From: Lysinibacillus sp. FSL M8-0337
GTDB taxonomy: Bacteria; Bacillota; Bacilli; Bacillales_A; Planococcaceae
Length of the DNA stretch: 64,000 nucleotides
Assembly (NCBI RefSeq): GCF_038593855.1
Contig: NZ_CP151996.1
Coordinates: forward strand, 1,426,001 to 1,490,000
Direction of reading: 5' to 3'
Part shown: positions 26,425 through 33,427 of the stretch, one piece after another
How positions within the stretch are numbered: the first letter of the stretch is position 1
Layout of the letters: each line of letters opens with the position of its first letter
Position numbers and translations under genes: made by a program
Notes under the pieces: model-generated
Seen by the model: only the letters and a program-made list of their open reading frames with translations
What the model was told of the DNA's origin: nothing
Database searches by the model: none

Positions 26425-26454
26425 AATCTGTTCTATCTTTCTCAATCTGTTCTA
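26425..26454. promoter_or_regulatory. direct repeats, probable MocR operator
   Basis: AATCTGTTCTA occurs at 26425-26435 and again at 26444-26454, 19 bases apart, in the gap between the MocR gene and the divergent exporter gene. MocR regulators commonly bind direct repeats placed on one face of the helix. Confidence 0.65.
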
Positions 26455-26493
26455 CGCTCCTTCTTTTATGATAGAAAAAAGGAGGAGATATAT

Positions 26494-27414
26494 ATGGTGA
26501 TGATTAATTATATTTTTATGTGTTTGATTTTTGGTACGACTTTTTTAGCAATTAAAATGGGTGTTGATGCAGGGGTACCTCCATTTTTATCAGCTGGGCT
26601 TCGTTTTTTCATTGCTGGGTTGCTGCTATTTAGTTTTATGGTTTGGAGAGAAAAAACGACAATACAGTTATTATGGCGGAAAGAGATGTTTTTTACAGGG
26701 GTATGTTTAACTTTTGGAACGTTTGCCGCATTATACTGGGCAGAACAGTATGTGACATCAGGAATTGCCGCTGTCTTATCTGCAACGGGCCCGATGATAA
26801 TTATCGTTATTCAAACATTAGTATTGAAACAACAAGGAAATCGACAAGCATTGATAGGTTGTGCTGTCGGGGTTATTGGTGTCACACTGTTGATTATACC
26901 TAGTTTTTCGATTGAAATAAGTACCTTCTGGATGGTTGGTTGTTTCGCCATCATAGTAGGTGAGCTATTTTATGCAATTGGAACGATTTATACGAAACAT
27001 GTTATCCAAAAATTTGAAACGACATCACCAATTGCCTTAAATGCAGTGCAAATGATGTACGGCGGGATATTATTGATTATTTTATCGTTTTTTACCGAGA
27101 ACATTCAGTTTGACAATCTGTTAAGCTTCGCTTCAATGGGCTCCCTTCTTTATTTAATTATTGTAGGCTCAATGATTGGGCATAGCATTTATTATTGGCT
27201 TGTTTCACGGACAAATCCAATATTTCCTTCTACATGGCTGTATATTTCTCCCTTAATCGCTGTAGTATTAGGCGTTATTTTTTATCAAGAATATCTATCT
27301 TGGTTAACTGGCATAGGTACTTTGACGATTATTGTTGGAACGGTTCTAGTCAATTACGAAACATTGAAGAAGTTACTCTGGCAGAAAGCGACTGTGCAGC
27401 ATGTTAAAAATTAA
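26494..27414 (+). CDS. EamA/DMT family transporter
   Basis: I chose the ATG at 26494, six bases after AGGAGGAG. The upstream frame to 26374 overlaps the MocR start and the operator. The 306-aa protein has ten hydrophobic segments in two EamA repeats, with the typical start FGTTFLAIKMGVDAGVPPFLSAGLRFFIAG and second-repeat end TWLYISPLIAVVLGVIFYQE. EamA proteins export amino acids and other metabolites. Control by the divergent MocR protein suggests a substrate linked to pyridoxal or amino acid metabolism, which is inference. Confidence 0.92.
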   Translation: MVMINYIFMCLIFGTTFLAIKMGVDAGVPPFLSAGLRFFIAGLLLFSFMVWREKTTIQLLWRKEMFFTGVCLTFGTFAALYWAEQYVTSGIAAVLSATGPMIIIVIQTLVLKQQGNRQALIGCAVGVIGVTLLIIPSFSIEISTFWMVGCFAIIVGELFYAIGTIYTKHVIQKFETTSPIALNAVQMMYGGILLIILSFFTENIQFDNLLSFASMGSLLYLIIVGSMIGHSIYYWLVSRTNPIFPSTWLYISPLIAVVLGVIFYQEYLSWLTGIGTLTIIVGTVLVNYETLKKLLWQKATVQHVKN

Positions 27415-27488
27415 AAGGTTTTGGATGAACATGATTTTGTAATGTAAGAAAATCGTTTAAAAAAATCTAATTTTCAAGGGGCTAAGTT

Positions 27489-27731
27489 ATGGAAGTTTCT
27501 AGGGAAATAGCGGTTTTGGCCTTGGCGAAAATATTAGCGAATACATTACAGCTCCAACCACAAACTACAAGTTCATTTACAGATGTAGATAGTAGTCATT
27601 GGAGTGCAGGGTATATTGGGGCACTAGAACGAGCAGGGATTGCATTGGGTAATAATGGTAAGTTCCGACCTGAAGCTTCTGTGACACGAGCACAATTAGC
27701 AGCTTTTTTATATCGAGCGATGCAGCAATAA
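27489..27731 (+). pseudogene. orphan SLH fragment, 80 aa
   Basis: The reading frame holds the end of one SLH repeat (VSREIAVLALAKILANTLQL) and one complete SLH repeat (FTDVDSSHWSAGYIGALERAGIALG ... TRAQLAAFLYRAM). It has no signal peptide, so the product could not reach the wall. It is best read as the surviving C-terminal end of a lost surface protein. The start codon has no convincing ribosome site. Confidence 0.65.
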
Positions 27732-27740
27732 ATCTTTTAA

Positions 27741-27775
27741 GGGCGTGAAGCATTTCCAGTGCTTTACGCCCTTTG
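27741..27775 (+). terminator. terminator after the SLH fragment
   Basis: GGGCGTGAAGCA (27741-27752) pairs with TGCTTTACGCCC (27760-27771) with one G-U pair, then TTTG. Confidence 0.75.
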
Positions 27776-27943
27776 AGTATTTCTGTTTGTGGGAGAGGGC
27801 TAGTAATAAGTTTAGCGTTTTAAAGTATGGAAAGAAGCAACATATTGTTACTTTATATGACTTGCATACGAAATTAGTGATGTTGCTTTTGGAAACGAAA
27901 TCGAAAGTTTTTCTAATGCTCCTTTAATATGGTAAACTTTTAG

Positions 27944-27972
27944 TTGACTATATACCCCTATGGGTATATAGT
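27944..27972 (+). promoter_or_regulatory. CsoR/CstR-type operator inside a sigma-A promoter
   Basis: ACTATATACCC (27947-27957) and GGGTATATAGT (27962-27972) are perfect 11-bp arms around CTAT. The sequence TATACCCCTATGGGTATA has the G/C-tract plus A/T-flank form of CsoR/CstR operators. It lies between and over TTGACT (-35, 27944-27949) and TATAGT (-10, 27967-27972), which are 17 bases apart, so a bound repressor would block polymerase. The gene controlled is the CoA-disulfide reductase-rhodanese. Confidence 0.82.
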
Positions 27973-28030
27973 GTATTGTGAAAGTGCTAATCAATTTATT
28001 TTATTCTACATATTTTTGGAGGGGATTTTG

Positions 28031-29722
28031 ATGAAGAAGATTATTATTATTGGTGGAGTTGCTGGAGGCGCTTCTGCTGCGGCGAGAATTAGACGGTTAG
28101 ACGAGCAAGCTGAAATTATCATGTTTGAAAAAGGACCTCATGTATCGTTTTCAAATTGTTCTTTACCATTTTATTTAAGCGGTGTTGTGGAAGATAGTAA
28201 GCGTTTATTAATGATGACACCAGAGTCCTTTGAATCAAAATATAAAATTGATGCACGTGTAAATAGTGAAGTGATTGCGATTAATCGTCATGAAAAGTCA
28301 GTAACGATTAGAAGTACACAAACAGGAGAGCTATCAACAGAAGTATATGATGAATTAATTTTATCTCCAGGAGCTAGCCCGATTGTTCCAAATCTTCAAG
28401 GTACGGATTTACCACATGTGTTCACTGTGCGAAATGTAGTAGATATTGAACAATTACAACAAGCAATTGTTCAAAAAGATGCTCAAAATATCGCAGTTAT
28501 TGGAGGCGGATTTATTGGTGTAGAGGTAGCTGAAAATCTCCGCTTAGCTGGACGCGGTGTTACTTTAGTGGAATTTGCCCCACAAATTTTAACACCATTT
28601 GATGAAGATATGGTTCAAATTTTACACAAAGAGTTATTAGATCATGGTGTGAACTTAATTGTAGGGGATGGCTTAGCAGAAATTACGACAGACTCTATTA
28701 CATTAAATTCAGGAAAAACAATGGATGCTGACATTGTTGTTTTAGCGATTGGCGTTCGTCCAGAAACAACATTAGCAGTAGAGGCAGGACTAGAGATTGG
28801 TGCAACTGGTGCCATTAAAGTAAATCAAAATTATCAAACGAATGACCCGAGCATTTATGCTATTGGAGATGCCATTGAAGTGTACCATCGCTTGATGAAT
28901 AAACAGACTCGTTTAGCATTAGCTGGTCCTGCACAAAAGCAAGCTCGTGCAGCTGCGGATCATATATATGGAATTACTTCGGCTAATAAAGGTGTTATAG
29001 GCTCATCGAGTATTCAAGTTTTTGATTATGCGGCAGCAGCAACAGGATTAAATGAGCGTACAGCAAAGCAAATAGGGTTACCGGTTGATGCCGTGTATAT
29101 CATTGCGCCAGATAAAGTTGGGCTGATGCCTACAAGTAATCCACTTCATTTTAAATTAATTTATGAAGTACCAACCGGACGAATTGTTGGTGCACAGGCG
29201 ATTGGTAAGGGGAATGCAGATAAACGAATCGATGTCATTGCGACGTTAATGACAATGAATGGGACAATTGAGGATTTAAAAGAGCTAGAGCTTTCATATT
29301 CACCAATGTTTTCAACTGCAAAAGATGTTGTTAATTTAGCGGCTCTTGTCGCAACAAATATTATGGCAGGCCGTTTCAAGCAAGTGCGTGTCAGTGAAGT
29401 ACGCCAATTAGTCGAGTCGGATGCAGTCATCATTGATGTACGTGAGCCTAATGAATTTGCAAATGGCGCAATCAAGGGTGCAAAAAACATTCCATTAAGT
29501 CAATTACGTGAGCGTATGCATGAAATTCCAAAGGACGTACCTGTCTATGTCCATTGTCGTTCTGCACAACGTAGTTACAATGCGGTAATGGTGCTAGAGC
29601 ATAATGGTTATGATCAAGTTTACAATATCTCGGGCTCATTTTTAGGAATTAGCTTGTATGAGTATTTTAAAGATCAACAACTAAACCGTGAGCCAATTGT
29701 TACACAATATAATTTTAAATAA
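28031..29722 (+). CDS. cdr: CoA-disulfide reductase with C-terminal rhodanese domain
   Basis: The ATG at 28031 follows GGAGGGG. Residues 1-445 form an FAD/NAD(P)H pyridine-nucleotide disulfide reductase: GGVAGGASAAARIRR, the single active cysteine Cys43 in SFSNCSLPFYLSG, the NAD motif IGGGFIGVEVAENL, and IYAIGDAIEV. The last 100 residues are a rhodanese domain with VHCRSAQRS (Cys509). Such CoADR-RHD enzymes reduce CoA disulfides, persulfides or polysulfide and take part in sulfide/persulfide handling. The CstR-like operator upstream fits induction by reactive sulfur. The length, 563 aa, is normal. Confidence 0.93.
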   Translation: MKKIIIIGGVAGGASAAARIRRLDEQAEIIMFEKGPHVSFSNCSLPFYLSGVVEDSKRLLMMTPESFESKYKIDARVNSEVIAINRHEKSVTIRSTQTGELSTEVYDELILSPGASPIVPNLQGTDLPHVFTVRNVVDIEQLQQAIVQKDAQNIAVIGGGFIGVEVAENLRLAGRGVTLVEFAPQILTPFDEDMVQILHKELLDHGVNLIVGDGLAEITTDSITLNSGKTMDADIVVLAIGVRPETTLAVEAGLEIGATGAIKVNQNYQTNDPSIYAIGDAIEVYHRLMNKQTRLALAGPAQKQARAAADHIYGITSANKGVIGSSSIQVFDYAAAATGLNERTAKQIGLPVDAVYIIAPDKVGLMPTSNPLHFKLIYEVPTGRIVGAQAIGKGNADKRIDVIATLMTMNGTIEDLKELELSYSPMFSTAKDVVNLAALVATNIMAGRFKQVRVSEVRQLVESDAVIIDVREPNEFANGAIKGAKNIPLSQLRERMHEIPKDVPVYVHCRSAQRSYNAVMVLEHNGYDQVYNISGSFLGISLYEYFKDQQLNREPIVTQYNFK

Positions 29723-29801
29723 TAGTTGTAGAAGTAAGGCATAGGGCTTTGCGAAACATTGGACGACACTTTGATTGTGCAGCTGGATAAAAAAACTACT
29801 T

Positions 29802-30250
29802 ACTATCGGGACTGACCCCTGTATATAAGACAGCAATCAAAAAATCATACCCAACCAGTTGTCGGCATTGAACCGGCGGCTGGTTGTTTCGTTTGAATTC
29901 GGTTATAGTTAGAATAATTTATATAGTCTTTGACAGTTTGTTCTACGATGGCCGTCGTAGTATTTCGCAAATTGTCTAAGTAGAACGTTTCAGACTTTAA
30001 TAAAGAATGAAACAATTCGATTGAGGTATTATCAGCGGGCGTTCCTTTACGGGATATGCTCATGGTAATGCCTTTTGCTTTTACAGCTTATTGATAGTGA
30101 TAAGATGTATATACCGCGTCTTGGTCACTTTGCAATGTATACCCTTCAGGCAAATGATTGAGTTGGGCTAACGTATGCAGAATAAATCCATTTTCTGGCA
30201 ATGATTTCGCTATTATATAAATCCTGAATACTTGAAAGATACAACTGTTT
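29802..30250 (-). pseudogene. IS3-family (IS150-like) transposase remnant
   Basis: The minus strand at 29845-30063 encodes MSISRKGTPADNTSIELFHS and the following KSETFYLDNLRNTTTAIVEQ typical of the end of IS3 OrfB. Upstream, the frames encode YLSSIQDLYNSEIIA and HTLAQLNHLPEG, separated by shifts and a stop. The sequence near 29802-29829 (GGACTGACCCCTGT) looks like the IS end. The first part of the transposase and OrfA are missing, so the copy is dead. Confidence 0.85.
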
Positions 30251-30313
30251 CTGAACAAATGGCAAGTAAGTAATAACGGTTTTAGAGGTATGAAAAAGCA
30301 AAGTATTTATATA

Positions 30314-30373
30314 TTGACAAGTTAATTTATGCATAATATCATTTATACATAATGATAATGATTATCATTATCA
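30314..30373 (+). promoter_or_regulatory. Fur-controlled promoter of the isdC-like operon
   Basis: TTGACA at 30314-30319 and TATCAT at 30337-30342 are 17 bases apart. TGATAATGATTATCATTATCA at 30353-30373 is a near-perfect Fur box lying just downstream of the start region. Iron limitation should therefore turn this promoter on. Confidence 0.85.
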
Positions 30374-30474
30374 TTGAAAATATATCGAACACGCAGAATA
30401 ATAAAGGGGTATTTTTTAATATCCCTTTTTATTCACAAGGTGTTGATAATTACTAATTACAAGGGGGTTTTACT

Positions 30475-31125
30475 ATCAAAAAGTTATTTTTAGTGTCCAT
30501 GTTAGTAGCCTTGTTTGGATTTTTAATTACACCAACTAACGATGTATCTGCTGCACTTGTAGACGGGAAATACACAATCAACTATCAAGTGAATAAACCG
30601 AATTCTTCATCTGCTTCCATCGCAAATGATTATTTTTTGAAGCCTGGTACACTTATTGTGAAAAATGGCTCTCAGGTATTACAGCTGAAGATGAAAAAAA
30701 GTTCGTGGATAACGAAATTTGAATCTAGTACAGGCGGTAATAAAGTAATTAGCGAAAATAAGGCAGAGGATACACGTATCGTTGAATTTGCACTTCCTTC
30801 CTATACAACGCCGACGCCTATTACGATGAAGGTCGATATTGATGACTTAAATTATCATCATGAATACACAGTAGATTTTGTATGGGATGCATCTTCATTG
30901 AAAAACGAAGATGGTAGTGCGGTGGCAAGTGCTGTGGTACAAAATAGTAACAACAAGGATACAACAAATAATAGTGGTGTAATAAATACTTCGTCATCTC
31001 AAGAAAGGGTGACAAATCCTCAAACAAATGATATTTTTCCATTTAGCATACTATTGTTTTTCTGTTTAAGTGGAATTCTATTATTTAATTTAAGGAAACG
31101 ATCGAAGGAAGAAAAAATCATTTGA
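30475..31125 (+). CDS. isdC: IsdC-like NEAT heme-binding wall protein with NPQTN sorting signal
   Basis: The frame gives a good signal peptide only if it starts at the ATC codon at 30475: KKLFLVSMLVALFGFLI, with GGGGG seven bases upstream. The first standard start in frame, GTG at 30493, would cut the basic end off. One NEAT domain follows (about 27-145) with the heme-ligand pair YHHEY in VDIDDLNYHHEYTV and the SSWITKF lip. The C-terminus is TNPQTNDIFPF, a hydrophobic segment, then KRSKEEK, a class B sortase signal. IsdC passes heme through the wall to IsdE. No sortase gene is in the window. Confidence 0.88.
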   Translation: MKKLFLVSMLVALFGFLITPTNDVSAALVDGKYTINYQVNKPNSSSASIANDYFLKPGTLIVKNGSQVLQLKMKKSSWITKFESSTGGNKVISENKAEDTRIVEFALPSYTTPTPITMKVDIDDLNYHHEYTVDFVWDASSLKNEDGSAVASAVVQNSNNKDTTNNSGVINTSSSQERVTNPQTNDIFPFSILLFFCLSGILLFNLRKRSKEEKII

Positions 31126-31198
31126 TGTATTGCAAAGCACCCTACTCTACTCATTTTAAGTAGGGTAGGGTGCTTTTTAAAAGGAGTGAATAGGCATA

Positions 31199-32131
31199 GT
31201 GAAGATAAAAAATACGAAAGCATTTCATCGAATGCTATATATAGTAGGGCTTTTTAGTATGATAATAATTCTTTCAGCATGTATTACTTCAACTACGGAA
31301 AAGAAAAATCAAGCAGAAGAAGAGAATAACGAAAGCAATACAGTCGTTCAAGATGAAAATCAAAATCGAATTATTCCAACGACAGTTGCAGTCACACATA
31401 TATTAGATGCACTGAATCTAGAGGCAATTGCGGTTCCTACAACTATGTATGATTTGCCAGAACGATATAAGGGATTACCGGAAATTGGTAATCCAATGTC
31501 GCCGGATATGGAAATTGTAAAATCTCTGAATCCAACAGAGGTATTTTCTGTAACAACATTGGAAGCAGATTTAAAAAATACATTTGAGGAAGTCGGTATT
31601 AATGCTTCATATGTCAATTTACAAAGTATCGATAATATGAAAGCGGCTATTTTAGAAATTGGTAAAAAATATGACCGTACTGCAGAAGCAACTAAGCTAG
31701 TGTCGCAGCTTGAAGGAAAGATTTCAGCCCTTCGAATGAAAGTAGAATTAAACGAATCACCTAAAGTTTTAATTTTGCTAGGAATACCAGGGAGCTATTT
31801 GGTAGCAACAGAAAATTCTTATATTGGGGACTTAGTGAGAATGGCTGGGGGTCAAAATGTCATGAGTGGTCAAGAGCCCGAGTTTTTACCATCCAATACG
31901 GAATTTTTACAACAAAGCAATCCAGATATTATTTTACGTCTGGCACATGGGATACCCGACCAAGTAGTGGAAATGTTTAATGAGGAATTTGCAACGAATG
32001 ATATTTGGAAGCATTTTGACGCTGTGAAAAATGGCAGGGTGTATGATCTAGAGGAGCCTGTATTTGGAACAACTGCAACGCTTGCAGTGCCTCAAGCACT
32101 AGAAGAACTAATTGACATTATGTATCCGTAA
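31199..32131 (+). CDS. isdE: IsdE-like heme ABC transporter substrate-binding lipoprotein
   Basis: A GTG start and basic N-terminus lead to a lipobox (IILSACITS). The mature 280 residues are a class III periplasmic-binding fold (DUF/FecB type): RIIPTTVAVTHILDALNLEAIAVP at the start, EIGNPMSPDMEIVKSLNPTE, and LVRMAGGQNVMSGQ. This is the family of heme and siderophore receptors. It is located between the NEAT wall protein and the permease, as in isd operons. An operon of isdC, isdE and isdF is likely. Confidence 0.88.
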   Translation: MKIKNTKAFHRMLYIVGLFSMIIILSACITSTTEKKNQAEEENNESNTVVQDENQNRIIPTTVAVTHILDALNLEAIAVPTTMYDLPERYKGLPEIGNPMSPDMEIVKSLNPTEVFSVTTLEADLKNTFEEVGINASYVNLQSIDNMKAAILEIGKKYDRTAEATKLVSQLEGKISALRMKVELNESPKVLILLGIPGSYLVATENSYIGDLVRMAGGQNVMSGQEPEFLPSNTEFLQQSNPDIILRLAHGIPDQVVEMFNEEFATNDIWKHFDAVKNGRVYDLEEPVFGTTATLAVPQALEELIDIMYP

Positions 32132-32152
32132 TGGGAAATGTAGAGGGCTCAG

Positions 32153-33121
32153 ATGAATAAAAAAATTAGTAGTTTTATAATTGTAAGTACTTTACTTTTA
32201 GTCGTGATTATCTATTCGGCGATTACAGGCTCTATCAAAATGAATATGCTGGAATTTATTAGAGCTTTTTTGGGTGAAGAAAATCCAGATTACACAGTTA
32301 TTAAAGATTTACGCTTCCCAAGGATCATCGTCGCATTATTTGCAGGTGCGGCATTATCAGTTGCAGGCGTATTATTACAGGCGGTTATGCGTAATCCATT
32401 AGCGGATGCAGGTGTAATTGGCATTTCAGCAGGCGCATCATTTGTCCAATTATTAGTCATTACATTATTTCCAATGCTGTTTTTCTTTACGCCATTCTTG
32501 GCTTTTTTGGGAGGAGCATTTGCTTGTTTTTTAGTATTTACGTTGTCATGGAAGTCGGGCTTAAATCCTTTGAAAATTATTTTAGTAGGTATTGCGATTA
32601 ATGCGATGTTTACTGGTCTAACCGAAGCATTTGTTACACTATGTAGCTATATGAATATTATGGTTGGTGGTATAGGGGGCTCTAATTTGTCCATGCGTAC
32701 TTGGAGTAATGTAAGTCTAATAACATTTTACGGTGCAATCGGTTTAATTATTTCTCTCCTTTTAGCTTCTTGGTGCAATTTATTGACTTTGCAAGACAAA
32801 ACGGCAAAGAGTTTAGGCTTTAATGTAACACGTGCACGACTAATTATTGCAGCAACAGCCGTATTACTAGCAGCGATTTCAACTGCTACAGCAGGCGTTA
32901 TTGCATTTGTCGGGTTATTAATACCCCATATTTCAAGAAGATTAGTAGGCTCAGACCATAAATGGTTAATTCCATTTTCAGCACTAGCGGGTGCCTTGCT
33001 GATTTTGACAGCCGATACGCTAGGTAGAATTTTAGTTGCGCCATTAGAAATTCCAGCATCAACAATAATGGCTATCATCGGTGGGCCATTTTTAATCTTT
33101 TTAATTCGCAAAGATAAGTAA
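32153..33121 (+). CDS. isdF: IsdF-like heme ABC transporter permease (FecCD family)
   Basis: The 322-aa protein has about nine membrane segments and the FecCD signatures: LRFPRIIVALFAGAALSVAG near the N-terminus, QAVMRNPLADAGVIGISAGA, and the ATPase-docking segment with GVIAFVGLLIPHISRRLVG. The gene follows isdE by about 20 bases. No ATPase gene follows; the ATPase at 39103 may serve both importers. Confidence 0.9.
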   Translation: MNKKISSFIIVSTLLLVVIIYSAITGSIKMNMLEFIRAFLGEENPDYTVIKDLRFPRIIVALFAGAALSVAGVLLQAVMRNPLADAGVIGISAGASFVQLLVITLFPMLFFFTPFLAFLGGAFACFLVFTLSWKSGLNPLKIILVGIAINAMFTGLTEAFVTLCSYMNIMVGGIGGSNLSMRTWSNVSLITFYGAIGLIISLLLASWCNLLTLQDKTAKSLGFNVTRARLIIAATAVLLAAISTATAGVIAFVGLLIPHISRRLVGSDHKWLIPFSALAGALLILTADTLGRILVAPLEIPASTIMAIIGGPFLIFLIRKDK

Positions 33122-33174
33122 AAGGAGATGAGTCAATAACATTTTTTAGCATCTCGCAACGTATTTTAACTTTC

Positions 33175-33231
33175 TTGACAATAATAATGGGCGGGATATA
33201 ATTAAAATTGAATGATAATCGTTATCAATTG
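33175..33231 (+). promoter_or_regulatory. Fur-controlled promoter upstream of the NEAT-SLH gene
   Basis: TTGACA (33175-33180) and TATAAT (33197-33202) are 16 bases apart. TGATAATCGTTATCA (33213-33227) is a Fur box just downstream. Confidence 0.8.
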
Positions 33232-33250
33232 AAGAAAGTTATTTATATAA

Positions 33251-33281
33251 AAACATCCATGTCTGAATCGATGTTTTTCTT
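33251..33281 (+). terminator. hairpin between the promoter and the NEAT-SLH gene
   Basis: AAACATC (33251-33257) pairs with GATGTTT (33270-33276), followed by TTCTTTT. It would end a transcript from the promoter at 33175 about 70 bases after its start, unless it is passed by antitermination. Confidence 0.6.
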
Positions 33282-33294
33282 TTGATTATAATTG

Positions 33295-33311
33295 AGAATG
33301 ATTGTCATTCT
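33295..33311. promoter_or_regulatory. second Fur box before the NEAT-SLH gene
   Basis: AGAATGATTGTCATTCT is a perfect palindrome of the Fur-box type about 115 bases before the GTG start. A second, hairpin-independent promoter may lie here. Confidence 0.75.
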
Positions 33312-33427
33312 GGTTTAGGGATAGTACTAGTGAAAACTTTTAAAATAAAAAGGGGGTAGAAAAAGGTATTTAGATATTCTGAATTTCTTGTCATTTAAAC
33401 GAATTAAATTTTCAGGAGGTCAGAGCA

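Noticed and set aside
30146..30334. Separate 62-aa minus-strand gene
   Set aside because: Part of it reads as IS3 transposase (LYLSSIQDLYNSEIIA) and belongs to the dead IS copy; the rest runs into the Fur promoter region.
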